Notes: generated by a model from the letters alone, not told the origin. 46,827 nucleotides of DNA from Phaeovulum veldkampii DSM 11550 (GCF_003034995.1 NZ_PZKF01000023.1:1-46827); one strand, 5' to 3'. Shown: positions 16,467 through 25,683, numbered from the stretch's first letter. Numbers and translations: made by a program.

Positions 16467-17015
16467 ATGACCGATCATGCCCCGACCATTCCGCGCCTGC
16501 CCCCCCTTCTGGGCCAGGCGATGCGCCCGCTGCCGCTACTGCCGCTGACCGTGACGCTGTCGGCCCTGTCGCGGCGTCTGGCAAAGCGTCATCCGGGCAT
16601 GTTTCGCCGTTTGGGCGAACATGGCAACAAACGCTTTGCGCTGGACCCGACCGATCTGCCGATGGTCTTTCTGATGGACCTGCGCGGCGGTCGGGTGCGG
16701 TTGAGCGCGCATCGCAAGGCACCCGCCGCCGAGGCGCGCATTGCCGGGCCGATTGCGGCATTTCTGGGCATGATGCATGGCGCCTATGACGGCGACGCGC
16801 TGTTCTTTTCGCGCGATCTGGTGGTGGAAGGTGATACCTCTGCCGTGCTGGCGCTGCGCAACGCCATTGACGATGCCGAACTGGACCTGACCGAGGAACT
16901 GGCAGACCTTGCCGGGCCGATGGCTGGTTTCCTGCGCGCGGCGGTGGCGCAGGCTGAAAAACAAAGCGGTGTGGTGCTGCACCGCGTCGATACCCTGGCG
17001 GGAGGCTGGGCATGA
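16467..17015 (+). CDS. ubiT: UbiT, SCP2-type lipid-binding factor of O2-independent ubiquinone synthesis
   Basis: A 182-residue protein with a single SCP2 sterol-carrier fold (about 40-150), containing an LPMVFLMDLRGGRVRLS strand and a GPIAAFLGMMHGAYDGDALFFSRDL stretch typical of YhbT/UbiT. In E. coli UbiT is the accessory factor, paralogous to UbiJ, that supports ubiquinone assembly without oxygen. GGAAAGGA precedes the ATG. The stop overlaps the ubiU start (ATGA), giving a ubiT-ubiU-ubiV operon. Identity rests on fold plus this context. Confidence 0.9.
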   Translation: MTDHAPTIPRLPPLLGQAMRPLPLLPLTVTLSALSRRLAKRHPGMFRRLGEHGNKRFALDPTDLPMVFLMDLRGGRVRLSAHRKAPAAEARIAGPIAAFLGMMHGAYDGDALFFSRDLVVEGDTSAVLALRNAIDDAELDLTEELADLAGPMAGFLRAAVAQAEKQSGVVLHRVDTLAGGWA

Positions 17016-17992
17016 TGGAACTGGTTTGCCCGGCGGGCACGCCCGCAGCAATGCGGGCCGCGGTCGAGGCGGGGGCCCATGCGGTCTATTGCGGCTTTGC
17101 CGATGAAACCAACGCGCGGAACTTTCCGGGCCTGAACTTTTCGACCGAGGAAATGGCCTCGGGCATCGCGGGCGCCCACGCCCGCGGCGCCAAGGTGCTG
17201 GTCGCGCTGAACACCTTTCCCCGCGCGGGCGGCGAAGAGTTGTGGCACCGCCGTCTGGCCGATGCCGAGGCGGCGGGCGCCGATGCGGTCATTCTGGCCG
17301 ATATGGGCCTGCTGGCCCATGCCGCCGAACATCACCCCAGGATGCGCCGTCACCTGTCGGTGCAGGCCGCGGCTGCCAACCCCGATGCGATCAACTTCTA
17401 TGCCGAGGCGTTCGGGGTGCAGCGCGTGGTGCTGCCGCGCGTGCTGACGGTGGACGAGATCGCCGCGATCAACCGCGAGATCGACGTGGAAACCGAGGTT
17501 TTCGTGTTCGGTGGCCTGTGCGTGATGGCCGAGGGGCGCTGTTCGCTGTCGTCTTACGCCACCGGCAAGTCGCCCAACATGAACGGCGTCTGTTCGCCGG
17601 CCAGCCATGTGGCCTATGCCGAGGAAGGTCAGGATCTGGCCGCGCGTCTGGGGGGCTTTACGATCCACCGCACGCCAAAGAACCAGCCCGCGCCTTACCC
17701 CACGCTGTGCAAGGGTTGCTTCAGTTCGGGTGATCAGACCGGCCATGTGTTCGAAGACCCTGTCAGCCTGGATGCCAAGCACCTGATCCCGGCGCTGGCC
17801 AAGGCGGGCGTTACCGCGCTGAAGATCGAGGGGCGCCAACGTTCGCGCGCCTATGTGGGCGAGGTGGTGCGCACCTTCCGCGCCGCGGTCGAGGCCGTGG
17901 CGGCCGGGCGCCCGATGCCCGAGGGCGCGCTGGCGCGCCTGTCCGAAGGCCAGGCGGCCACCGCCGGGGCCTATGCCAAGACCTGGAGATGA
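17012..17992 (+). CDS. ubiU: UbiU, U32-family Fe-S hydroxylation protein of O2-independent ubiquinone synthesis
   Basis: A 326-residue U32 'peptidase' family protein. Four cysteines lie at 170, 177, 194 and 233 when counted from the first ATG, or 169, 176, 193 and 232 from the second ATG at 17015. The latter are, from memory, the same positions as the 4Fe-4S ligands of E. coli UbiU, so the 17015 start may be the real one. With UbiV it carries out ring hydroxylation without O2, using prephenate as oxygen donor in E. coli. The E. coli name YhbU and protease labels for this family are historical. GGGAGG lies upstream; the stop overlaps ubiV by four bases. Confidence 0.93.
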   Translation: MMELVCPAGTPAAMRAAVEAGAHAVYCGFADETNARNFPGLNFSTEEMASGIAGAHARGAKVLVALNTFPRAGGEELWHRRLADAEAAGADAVILADMGLLAHAAEHHPRMRRHLSVQAAAANPDAINFYAEAFGVQRVVLPRVLTVDEIAAINREIDVETEVFVFGGLCVMAEGRCSLSSYATGKSPNMNGVCSPASHVAYAEEGQDLAARLGGFTIHRTPKNQPAPYPTLCKGCFSSGDQTGHVFEDPVSLDAKHLIPALAKAGVTALKIEGRQRSRAYVGEVVRTFRAAVEAVAAGRPMPEGALARLSEGQAATAGAYAKTWR

Positions 17993-18900
17993 CGATGGAC
18001 CTGACCGTTGGCCCCAACCAGTTCTTCTGGACCGCCGCGCAGGTGCGCGATTTTTATGAATCCGTCGCCAAGGCGCCGGTGGCCCGTGTCGTTCTGGGCG
18101 AATTGATCTGTTCCAAGCGGATGTCGTTCTGGACCGATCAGATCCCCGGCGCGGTCGAGGTGCTGCAACGGGCGGGCAAGGATGTGGCGATCAGCACGCT
18201 GGCGCTGATCACCCTGAAACGCGAGCGCAAGCAGACCGCCGACCTGCTGGACATGGGGCTGCCGATCGAGGTGAACGACATCTCGGCGCTGCAACAGATC
18301 CCGGCAGGCACGCCGTTCTGGGTTGGACCCCTCGTCAATGTCTATAACGAGGGCACGTTGCGCTGGCTGGCCAAACGCGGCGCCACCCGCATCTGCCTGC
18401 CGCCGGAAATGCCCCTGGCCTCGATCGCCACGATGGTCAAGGCCGGGGCCGAGGTGGGCGTTGCCGTCGAGGTCTGGGGCCATGGCCGACTGCCGCTGGC
18501 GATTTCGGGGCGCTGCTATCACGCCCGTCTGCACGACCGCGCCAAGGATAATTGCCAGTTCGTCTGCGGCGAAGATGCCGATGGGCGCGAGGTGGATACG
18601 CTGGACGGTCAGCCATTTCTTGCGGTGAACGGGGTGCAGACGCTCTCGGCCAGCACCGCCTGCATGGCCTGGCATACCGAGGCACTGGCGGCGGCGGGCG
18701 TGGCCTCGCTGCGGCTGTCGCCGCAGACCGGGCATTTTGCCGACCTGTGCCAAGGTTATGCCGACCGGATCGCGGGCCAGATCAGTGCAGGCGATCTGGT
18801 GGCGCAACTGCTGCCCGAGGCGCCGGGAGGGCGGTTCTCGGATGGCTTCCTGATGGGGCCTTCGGGCGCCGACTGGTCGCACCCGATCGAGGCGGCCTGA
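17989..18900 (+). CDS. ubiV: UbiV, U32-family Fe-S partner of UbiU
   Basis: A 303-residue U32-family protein. Cysteines 41, 176, 189 and 193 (from the first ATG) keep the 13- and 4-residue spacing of the C-terminal Fe-S ligands in E. coli UbiV (C180, C193, C197). From the second ATG at 17995 the first cysteine becomes C39, matching E. coli C39. It forms a heterodimer with UbiU for oxygen-independent ring hydroxylation. The gene ends the operon, 18 bases from the convergent SDR gene; I see no clear terminator there. Confidence 0.93.
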   Translation: MTMDLTVGPNQFFWTAAQVRDFYESVAKAPVARVVLGELICSKRMSFWTDQIPGAVEVLQRAGKDVAISTLALITLKRERKQTADLLDMGLPIEVNDISALQQIPAGTPFWVGPLVNVYNEGTLRWLAKRGATRICLPPEMPLASIATMVKAGAEVGVAVEVWGHGRLPLAISGRCYHARLHDRAKDNCQFVCGEDADGREVDTLDGQPFLAVNGVQTLSASTACMAWHTEALAAAGVASLRLSPQTGHFADLCQGYADRIAGQISAGDLVAQLLPEAPGGRFSDGFLMGPSGADWSHPIEAA

Positions 18901-18918
18901 CCAATCGGGCGGCCGGGG

Positions 18919-19764
18919 TCACCCCTCGGTCGCCAGCACCGCCGCCAGCCCGCTGCGATAATCCGGGTAGGTCAGGCGCACACCGAGTTCATTCTTGATC
19001 CGGTCGTTCCGCACGCGCTTTGACTCGGCATAGAAGCTGAGAGCCATCGGCGTCATCCGCGCCTGATCCCACGGGATCTCGGGTGGCGGGGGCAGGCCCA
19101 GCAGCGTTGCGGCATGGGCCAGCACATCTTCGGGCGGGGCGGGGTCGTCGTCGCAGACGTTATAGACCGCGCCGGGGTTGGGCCGGGTGATCGAGGCTTC
19201 CAGAACAGCGCCGATATCCTCCACATGGATGCGCGAAAACACCTGACCGGGCTTGATGATCCGCCGTGCGCTGCCGTCGCGCACCTTTTCGAACGGGCCG
19301 CGACCGGGGCCGTAGATCCCGGCAAGGCGAAAGATGTGCAGCGGCAGCCCCAGCGCCTGCCAGCCCGCCTCGGCCCGCACCCGCGCCACGCCGCGTTCTG
19401 TGCCGGGCGTCAGCGGTGTGGCCTCATCGACCCAGCCGCCCTGATGGTCACCATAAACCCCGGTGGTCGAAAGATACCCCACCCACTCCAGATGCCGGGC
19501 GGCGGCCAGTTGTGGCGCCAGCGCGCGCAGCACCGGGTCGTCGGTGGCATCGGGGGCGACCGAGGTCAGCAGATGCGTGGCCTGCGCCAGCGCGGGGCCA
19601 ATGTCGGCGCCGGGCCAGATCAGCGGCTCCACCCCTTCGGCGCGCAGGCGCTGGGCCTTTGCGGCGCTGCGGGTGGTGCCGATCACGCGCCAGCCCTGCG
19701 GAATCAGGCGGCGGGCAAGTGCTGCCGCGGAATAGCCGTGGCCAAGGGACAGAAGCGTTTTCAT
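18919..19764 (-). CDS. NAD(P)-dependent epimerase/dehydratase-like (extended SDR) protein
   Basis: A 281-residue Rossmann protein of the YeeZ type. The nucleotide loop is atypical for SDRs: LSLGHGYSAAALARRL near residue 5, then an IGTTRS second strand suiting NADP. YLSTTGVYGDHQG near residue 110 gives the S/T and Y region, but the classical YxxxK is not obvious. The start is ATG 19764; the frame upstream reads as promoter DNA shared with the divergent adenine deaminase. Substrate unknown. Confidence 0.75.
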   Translation of the reverse strand: MKTLLSLGHGYSAAALARRLIPQGWRVIGTTRSAAKAQRLRAEGVEPLIWPGADIGPALAQATHLLTSVAPDATDDPVLRALAPQLAAARHLEWVGYLSTTGVYGDHQGGWVDEATPLTPGTERGVARVRAEAGWQALGLPLHIFRLAGIYGPGRGPFEKVRDGSARRIIKPGQVFSRIHVEDIGAVLEASITRPNPGAVYNVCDDDPAPPEDVLAHAATLLGLPPPPEIPWDQARMTPMALSFYAESKRVRNDRIKNELGVRLTYPDYRSGLAAVLATEG

Positions 19765-19852
19765 GCCGCCGACTATCGGGGCGCGCCGGGGGCTGCGCAA
19801 GGGTCATCACAACGTCACTTGCAAGCCCGCGGGGGCGATGGCACCGTTCGGC

Positions 19853-21655
19853 ATGGAACAGACAAACACCCTTCAAACCTGGCCAGAGGCCGCGCCGCGC
19901 CTGATCGCCGTCGCCTCGGGCCGCTCGCCTGCCGATCTTGTGATCCGCAATGGCCAATGGGTCAACGTCCACACGCGCGAGGTGCTGGCCTGCCATGACG
20001 TGGCCGTGGCTGCCGGGCGCTTTGCCTTTATCGGGCCGGATGCCAGCCATTGCATTGGCCCACAGACCGAAGTGATCGACGCCGCCGGGCGCTATATGAT
20101 TCCGGGCCTGTGTGACGGGCATATGCACATCGAGTCCGGTATGCTGACACCGGCCGAATTCGCCGCGGCCGTGATCCCGCATGGCACCACCACGATGTTC
20201 ACCGACCCGCATGAAATCGCCAATGTGCTGGGGCTGGAGGGCGTGCGGATGATGCATGACGAGGCGCTGATGCAGCCCGTCAACATCTTTACCCAGATGC
20301 CCAGTTGCGCGCCCTCTGCGCCGGGGCTGGAAACCACGGGGCACGAGATCACGCCTCAGGACGTCGCGCAGGCTATGGCCTGGCCCGGCATCATCGGGCT
20401 GGGCGAGATGATGAACTTCCCCGGTGTGATCAACGCCGACCCCAAGATGCTGGCCGAAATCGCTGCGACGCAGGCGGCGGGAAAGACCGTGGGCGGCCAT
20501 TACGCCAGCCCCGATCTGGGCCGGGGCCTTGCCGCCTATGCGGCGGGCGGACCGGCCGACGACCACGAGGGCACCTGCGAGGCCGACGCGATTGCCCGCG
20601 TTCGGCTGGGCATGGCCGCGATGATGCGGCTGGGTTCTGCGTGGTATGACGTGGCAAGCCAGATCACAGCGGTCACGGAAAAGGGCCTTGATCCGCGCAA
20701 CTTCATCCTGTGCACCGACGATTGCCACTCCGGCACGCTGGTGAACGAGGGGCATATGAACCGCGTGCTGCGCCATGCCATCGCCTGCGGGGCGGACCCG
20801 CTGGTGGCGTTGCAGATGTGCACGATCAACACCGCCACCCATTTCGGGCTGGAACGCGAATTGGGCAGCATCGCGCCGGGGCGCCGGGCCGATCTGATCT
20901 TGACCTCGGATCTGCGCGCGCTGCCGATCGAACATGTGATCGCGCGGGGGCGCACAGTGGCCATGAGCGGCAGGCTGACGGTCGATTGCCCGCACTATCC
21001 CTGGCCCGTCGCCGCGCGGGCGACGGTGAAACTGGGCAAGCGGCTCAGCCCCGATGACTTTGTGATCCGCGCGCCCGAAGGGGCCGATAGCGTCACCGCG
21101 CGGGTGATCGGCGTGGTGGAAAATCAGGCGCCGACAAAGGCGCTGAGCGCAGAAATGACGGTGGCCGAGGGCCGGGTTGACCCCGACCCCGCCCGCGATA
21201 TCGCCCAGATTGCGCTGGTGGAACGCCACCGCGGCACCGGGGGCGTGGTCAACGCCTTTGTCTCGGGCTTTGGCTATACGGGCCGCATGGCCATGGCCTC
21301 GACCGTTGCGCATGACAGCCACCATATGATCGTGGTGGGCACCGACCGGGCGCTGATGGCCGCTGCGGCCAACCGGCTGGGGCAGGTGGGGGGCGGCGTC
21401 ACTGTCTGGAAGGACGGGCAGGAAATCGCCTTGGTGCCTCTGCCCATCGCTGGCCTGATGAGTGATGCGCCCGCCGCCGAAGTGGCCGACGCCGCCGCGC
21501 GCATGGTTGCCGCGATGGCCGCATGTGGCTGTCGGCTGAACAACGCCTACATGCAGCACAGCCTGCTGGCCCTTGTGGTGATCCCCGAGTTGCGGATTTC
21601 CGATCTGGGGCTGGTGGATGTGACGACATTCCAACTGACGGACCTGTTCGCATGA
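19853..21655 (+). CDS. ade: Adenine deaminase
   Basis: A 600-residue amidohydrolase, the expected length for Ade. It hydrolyses adenine to hypoxanthine and ammonia at a dinuclear metal site. Visible: the metal motif DGHMHIESG (about residue 90), HGTTTMFTDPHEIANVLG, GGHYASPDLG, and LCTDDCHSG; the C-terminal domain has the SHDSHHM-like AHDSHHMIVVG segment. The start could also be ATG 19838; neither has a strong ribosome site, and I chose 19853 because the family-like sequence TWPEAAPRLIAVASGRSPADL begins shortly after it. Its stop overlaps the AMP nucleosidase start, forming a two-gene purine-salvage operon. Confidence 0.9.
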   Translation: MEQTNTLQTWPEAAPRLIAVASGRSPADLVIRNGQWVNVHTREVLACHDVAVAAGRFAFIGPDASHCIGPQTEVIDAAGRYMIPGLCDGHMHIESGMLTPAEFAAAVIPHGTTTMFTDPHEIANVLGLEGVRMMHDEALMQPVNIFTQMPSCAPSAPGLETTGHEITPQDVAQAMAWPGIIGLGEMMNFPGVINADPKMLAEIAATQAAGKTVGGHYASPDLGRGLAAYAAGGPADDHEGTCEADAIARVRLGMAAMMRLGSAWYDVASQITAVTEKGLDPRNFILCTDDCHSGTLVNEGHMNRVLRHAIACGADPLVALQMCTINTATHFGLERELGSIAPGRRADLILTSDLRALPIEHVIARGRTVAMSGRLTVDCPHYPWPVAARATVKLGKRLSPDDFVIRAPEGADSVTARVIGVVENQAPTKALSAEMTVAEGRVDPDPARDIAQIALVERHRGTGGVVNAFVSGFGYTGRMAMASTVAHDSHHMIVVGTDRALMAAAANRLGQVGGGVTVWKDGQEIALVPLPIAGLMSDAPAAEVADAAARMVAAMAACGCRLNNAYMQHSLLALVVIPELRISDLGLVDVTTFQLTDLFA

Positions 21656-23133
21656 TCACGCCGGAACATCTGCCCATCGAAACCCCGCCCGCGCCGCCAA
21701 CCGCGCTGTTCACCGATCCTGCCGAGGCCGTGGCCCGGCTGGAAACGCTCTATGCCCAGGCGACAGGCTTTCTGGTGCAGCATTTCAGCGCGACGCTGGC
21801 CGCAGGCCGGGCCGGGGCGCGCTATCGCGCCTTTTACCCCGAGGTGCGGATCACCACCGCCAGCCACGCCAAGGCCGACAGTCGGCTAGCCTTTGGCCAT
21901 GTGGCCGAGCCGGGCACCTATGCCGCTACGATCACAAGGCCCGATCTGTTCCGCAACTACCTGACGCAGCAGCTTGGCCTTCTGATCCGCAGCCATGGCG
22001 TGCCGGTCGAGGTGGGGCCGTCCACCACGCCCATTCCGGTGCATTTCGCGGTGGCTGCGGCCTCTGATCTGGCGGTGCCGCAGGAAGGCGCGCTTGATTT
22101 TCCGCTGCGCGATGCCTTTGACGTGCCCGATCTGGCCACGATGAACGACGATATCGTCAACGGCACCGCAGGGCCAAACCCCGACGGGTCGGGCCATCTG
22201 GCGCCCTTCACCGCGCAACGGGTGGATTATTCGCTGGCCCGGCTGTCGCATTACACCGCGACCGCGGCGGAGCATTTTCAAAACCACGTCCTGTTCACCA
22301 ACTATCAGTTTTATGTGGACGAGTTCGAGGCGCTGGCGCGTATGGCTCTTGCCGATCCGGCGCGGGGCTATTGCGAATTCGTGGGGCCGGGCAACCAGCG
22401 CATCACCGCACCCGATCAGCCGATGGCAACACCGGCCAAGCTGCCGCAGATGCCCAGTTATCACCTGAAACGCCCCGACGGGCAGGGGGTCAGCCTTGTC
22501 AACATCGGCGTCGGGCCCTCGAACGCCAAGACGGCGACCGACCATATTGCCGTGCTGCGCCCCCATGCCTGGCTGATGGTGGGCCATTGCGCGGGGCTGC
22601 GCAATTCGCAGCGGCTGGGCGATTTCGTGCTGGCCCATGCCTACCTGCGCGAAGATCATGTGCTGGATGATGACCTGCCGATCTGGGTGCCGATCCCGGC
22701 GCTGGCCGAGATCCAGATTGCCCTGCAAGAGGCGGTGGCCGAGGTCACGCAGCTTGACGGCTACGATCTGAAGCAGATCATGCGCACCGGCACCGTGGCC
22801 ACGATCGACAACCGCAACTGGGAGTTGCGCGATCAGTCCGGCCCGGTGCAGCGCCTGAGCCAGAGCCGCGCCGTCGCGCTGGATATGGAAAGCGCCACCA
22901 TCGCCGCCAACGGGTTCCGCTTTCGAGTGCCTTATGGCACGCTGCTGTGCGTGTCCGACAAGCCGCTGCATGGCGAGTTGAAACTGCCCGGCATGGCGTC
23001 AGAGTTTTATCGCACGCAGGTGGCCAGTCATCTGCGGATCGGCCTGCGCGCGATGGAAAAGCTGCGCGATATGCCACTGGAACGCATCCACAGCCGCAAG
23101 CTGCGCAGTTTCGACGAAACCGCCTTCCTGTGA
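21652..23133 (+). CDS. amn: AMP nucleosidase
   Basis: A 493-residue enzyme splitting AMP into adenine and ribose 5-phosphate. An N-terminal AMNp domain (about 1-190) precedes a nucleoside-phosphorylase-like catalytic domain (about 260-480) with LVNIGVGPSNAKTATDHIA, VGHCAGLRNSQRLGDFVLAHAY and the purine-site LDMESATIAANGFRFRVPYGTLLCVSD block. The ATG overlaps the ade stop (ATGA). With Ade it makes a linear AMP to adenine to hypoxanthine route that trims the AMP pool. Confidence 0.92.
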   Translation: MITPEHLPIETPPAPPTALFTDPAEAVARLETLYAQATGFLVQHFSATLAAGRAGARYRAFYPEVRITTASHAKADSRLAFGHVAEPGTYAATITRPDLFRNYLTQQLGLLIRSHGVPVEVGPSTTPIPVHFAVAAASDLAVPQEGALDFPLRDAFDVPDLATMNDDIVNGTAGPNPDGSGHLAPFTAQRVDYSLARLSHYTATAAEHFQNHVLFTNYQFYVDEFEALARMALADPARGYCEFVGPGNQRITAPDQPMATPAKLPQMPSYHLKRPDGQGVSLVNIGVGPSNAKTATDHIAVLRPHAWLMVGHCAGLRNSQRLGDFVLAHAYLREDHVLDDDLPIWVPIPALAEIQIALQEAVAEVTQLDGYDLKQIMRTGTVATIDNRNWELRDQSGPVQRLSQSRAVALDMESATIAANGFRFRVPYGTLLCVSDKPLHGELKLPGMASEFYRTQVASHLRIGLRAMEKLRDMPLERIHSRKLRSFDETAFL

Positions 23134-23168
23134 CGTGTGGAAAACCGTGAAAATCGGCGAAAACAGCT

Positions 23169-23197
23169 TGATTCACGGATCAAAAGCGTGTGTTACA
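23169..23197 (+). promoter_or_regulatory. Probable promoter of the HU gene
   Basis: TTGATT (23169-23174), 17-base spacer, TGTTAC (23192-23197): a fair sigma-70 match in the 129-base AT-richer spacer before the HU gene, leaving a leader of about 58 bases with a GAGAGGAGA ribosome site. Confidence 0.5.
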
Positions 23198-23262
23198 GGT
23201 CATCACGCCGGTAAAACGGCCCATGACCCCGCCAAACGGGGCCGATGAGAGGAGACAGAGAG

Positions 23263-23550
23263 ATGTCGAAACCGATGACCAAGACCCAGCTCGTTGCCGC
23301 CCTGGCCGAGGAAATGGGCTCCGACAAGAAAACCGCTTCGGCTGCGATCGACGCGCTGGCTGCGCTGGTCACCAAGGAAGTCGCCGCGGGCGGCGCCGTG
23401 ACCCTGCCGGGCATCGGCAAGGTGTCGTGCCGCGCCCGCCCCGAGCGTCAGGTCCGCAACCCCGCCACCGGCGAGACGATGACCAAAGCTGCCGACAAGC
23501 AGGTGAAAGTCACCATCGCCAAATCGCTGAAAGACAGCGTCAACGGCTGA
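23263..23550 (+). CDS. HU family DNA-binding protein
   Basis: A 95-residue histone-like protein that bends and compacts DNA. It shows the N-terminal helix pair (TKTQLVAALAEEMGSDKKTAS), the ALVTKEVAAGGAVTLPGIGKVS beta region, and the DNA-binding arm around RPERQVRNPATGE. ATG 23263 follows GAGAGGAGA; an in-frame upstream ATG at 23245 overlaps that site and is unlikely. Monocistronic: own promoter and strong terminator. HupA, HupB or IHF-like naming is not decidable here, though the arm is HU-like. Confidence 0.92.
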   Translation: MSKPMTKTQLVAALAEEMGSDKKTASAAIDALAALVTKEVAAGGAVTLPGIGKVSCRARPERQVRNPATGETMTKAADKQVKVTIAKSLKDSVNG

Positions 23551-23588
23551 TCTGCGCCGCGCCCCTTGCGGGGCCGCGCCAAGCCTGT

Positions 23589-23616
23589 AGGGTCGCCGTT
23601 CTGGCGGCCCTTTTTT
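23589..23616 (+). terminator. Rho-independent terminator of the HU gene
   Basis: A 9-bp stem AGGGTCGCC / GGCGGCCCT (one G-U pair), five-base loop, then six T. The best canonical intrinsic terminator in the window. It ends 12 bases before the next start. Confidence 0.9.
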
Positions 23617-23628
23617 CATGAGGTGGGG

Positions 23629-24501
23629 ATGGATCTGCGCGCAATCCTGGCGGGGCTGGCCTTCGCCTTCATGTGGTCCTCGGCCTTCACCTCGGCGCGG
23701 ATGATCGTGGCCGATGCGCCGCCGCTGACGGCACTCGCGGTGCGTTTTTTCATCTCTGGATTGATCGGGGTTGGCGTGGCGCTGGCGTTGGGGCAAAGCT
23801 TTCGGCTGAACCGCGCGCAATGGCGGACCATCGTGATTTTCGGGCTGTCGCAGAACGCGCTGTATCTGGGGCTGAACTTTGTCGCGATGCAATGGGTCGA
23901 GGCGTCGCTGGCGGCGATCATCGCCTCCAGCATGCCGCTGATGGTGGCGTTTTTTGGCTGGGTGGTCTTTGGCGACAAGGTGCGCCCGCTGGGGCTGGCG
24001 GGGCTGGTGGCCGGTGTGGTTGGCGTGGGGCTGATCATGGGTGCGCGGCTGAACGGCGGGGTCGATCTTGTGGGGGTTGTGCTGTGCCTGGTAGCGGCGC
24101 TGGCGCTGACGGCGGCCACGCTTAGCGTGCGCGGGGCGGCCTCTGGTGGCAATGTGATGATGATCGTGGGCCTTCAGATGTTCGTGGGTGCCGCCGCGCT
24201 GGGCATCGCCGCGCTGATCTTGGAAGATTTCACAGTGAACTGGACCCCGCGCCTGATCGGTGCCTTTGCCTATACCACGCTCGTGCCCGGTGTGCTGGCG
24301 ACCTGGGTCTGGTTCTGGCTGGTGGGGCGGATCGGCGCGGTCAAGGCTGCGACCTTCCACTTTCTCAACCCGTTCTTCGGGGTCGCTGTCGCCTCGGTCA
24401 TGCTGAACGAGGCGGTGCGCCCGATGGACCTGATCGGCGTGGCGATCATTGCCGGGGGTATTCTGGCGGTGCAGATTTCGCGGCAGGTGCGGCAGGGCTA
24501 G
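23629..24501 (+). CDS. DMT superfamily transporter (two EamA domains)
   Basis: A 290-residue inner-membrane protein with about ten hydrophobic helices forming two EamA repeats (about 5-135 and 150-285). The first starts [14 protein letters not shown]; the second ends with the [17 protein letters not shown] signature of RhaT/YdcZ-type carriers. Probably a metabolite or amino-acid exporter; substrate unknown. AGGTGGGG precedes the ATG. Its stop overlaps that of the convergent aroC by three bases. Confidence 0.87.
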   Translation: MDLRAILAGLAFAFMWSSAFTSARMIVADAPPLTALAVRFFISGLIGVGVALALGQSFRLNRAQWRTIVIFGLSQNALYLGLNFVAMQWVEASLAAIIASSMPLMVAFFGWVVFGDKVRPLGLAGLVAGVVGVGLIMGARLNGGVDLVGVVLCLVAALALTAATLSVRGAASGGNVMMIVGLQMFVGAAALGIAALILEDFTVNWTPRLIGAFAYTTLVPGVLATWVWFWLVGRIGAVKAATFHFLNPFFGVAVASVMLNEAVRPMDLIGVAIIAGGILAVQISRQVRQG

Positions 24502-25598
24502 CCGATCACACCGCGCAGGCCGCCGGTCTGCGCCCGGTCCAGCAGCAGATGATCCAGCAGGACGCAGGCCATCATCGCCTCGGCCACCGGCACGGCGCGG
24601 ATGCCCACGCAGGGGTCGTGCCGCCCCTTGGTCACCACCTCGACCTCTTCGCCTGCGGTGTTGATCGACCGCCGCGGCGTCAGGATCGACGAGGTGGGCT
24701 TGACTGAAAACCGCACCACCACATCCTGCCCGGTGGAAATGCCGCCCAGAATACCGCCTGCGTGGTTTGACAAAAACTCCGGCCCGTTCGGCCCCATGCG
24801 AATCTCGTCGGCATTGTCTACGCCGGTCAGCATGGCCGCCGCCATGCCCTCGCCGATCTCAACCCCCTTGACGGCGTTGATCGACATCATCGCGGCGGCC
24901 AGATCTGCATCCAGCTTGCCATAGACCGGCGCGCCCAGCCCCGCCGGCACGCCGCGCGCCACCACTTCGACCACCGCACCGACCGAGTTCTGCGCCTTGC
25001 GGATCGCGGCGAGGTAATCGGTCCATTCGGCCACCGCGCCGACGTCGGGCATGAAAAAGTCGTTGCGCAGGATCTCGGCTGCGTCAAAGCGGGTGCGGTC
25101 GATGGTCTTTTCGCCCATCTGCACCATGTAGCCCAGGATCGTCAGATCGGGCAGCAGATCGCGCAGCACCGCGCGCGCCACGCCCCCGGCGGCCACCCGC
25201 GCCGCGGTTTCCCGCGCGCTGGATCGGCCGCCGCCGCGGTGGTCGCGCAGCCCGTATTTCAGATGATAGGCGATGTCGGCATGGCCGGGCCGGAAGGCCT
25301 GGGCGATGTTGCCGTAATCCTTGCTGCGCTGGTCGGTATTCTCGATCATCAACTGGATCGGGGTGCCGGTTGTGCGCCCCTCGAAGGTGCCTGACAGGAT
25401 ACGCACCTGATCGGCCTCCTGCCGCTGGGTCGTCATGGCGTTAAGGCCGGGGCGGCGCAGATCAAGCCAGGGCTGGATCATGGTTTCGTCCAGCGTCACA
25501 CCCGGCGGGCAGCCATCCACCGTGGCCCCCAGCGCCGGCCCGTGGCTTTCGCCCCAAGTGGTGACGCGGAAGACGTGGCCGAAGGTGTTCAGGCTCAT
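24498..25598 (-). CDS. aroC: Chorismate synthase
   Basis: A 366-residue enzyme converting EPSP to chorismate with reduced FMN, the last step of the shikimate pathway. The three family signatures are present: [18 protein letters not shown] near residue 16, the [14 protein letters not shown] region near 105 with [13 protein letters not shown] near 120, and a late [17 protein letters not shown] segment. Chorismate feeds aromatic amino acids and also 4-hydroxybenzoate for ubiquinone. Divergent from the thiamine operon. Confidence 0.96.
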   Translation of the reverse strand: MSLNTFGHVFRVTTWGESHGPALGATVDGCPPGVTLDETMIQPWLDLRRPGLNAMTTQRQEADQVRILSGTFEGRTTGTPIQLMIENTDQRSKDYGNIAQAFRPGHADIAYHLKYGLRDHRGGGRSSARETAARVAAGGVARAVLRDLLPDLTILGYMVQMGEKTIDRTRFDAAEILRNDFFMPDVGAVAEWTDYLAAIRKAQNSVGAVVEVVARGVPAGLGAPVYGKLDADLAAAMMSINAVKGVEIGEGMAAAMLTGVDNADEIRMGPNGPEFLSNHAGGILGGISTGQDVVVRFSVKPTSSILTPRRSINTAGEEVEVVTKGRHDPCVGIRAVPVAEAMMACVLLDHLLLDRAQTGGLRGVIG

Positions 25599-25663
25599 GG
25601 TGGGCCCCTTTGCTGATCCGGTTCCGGCTTAGGCCAAAGCACCTGCTGGGGCAACCTGCACCG

Positions 25664-25683
25664 GATTTTTCGACCGAAAAATC
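25664..25683. repeat. Perfect 20-base palindrome in the aroC/thi spacer
   Basis: GATTTTTCG AC CGAAAAATC: 9-base arms, 2-base centre. It lies 66 bases upstream of aroC and 29 bases upstream of the proposed thi -35 box. The T/A-rich arms contrast with the surrounding GC-rich DNA. It could be an operator or a small dispersed repeat; the sequence alone does not decide. Confidence 0.6.

Noticed and set aside
19448-21634. 728-codon minus-strand open frame opposite the adenine deaminase gene
   Set aside because: Same shadow composition; the plus-strand frame has all Ade motifs.
23169-23184. TTGAT-N6-ATCAA palindrome before the HU gene, similar to an FNR box
   Set aside because: FNR-family half-sites need a 4-base spacer; here it is 6, and the left half is better explained as the -35 box.
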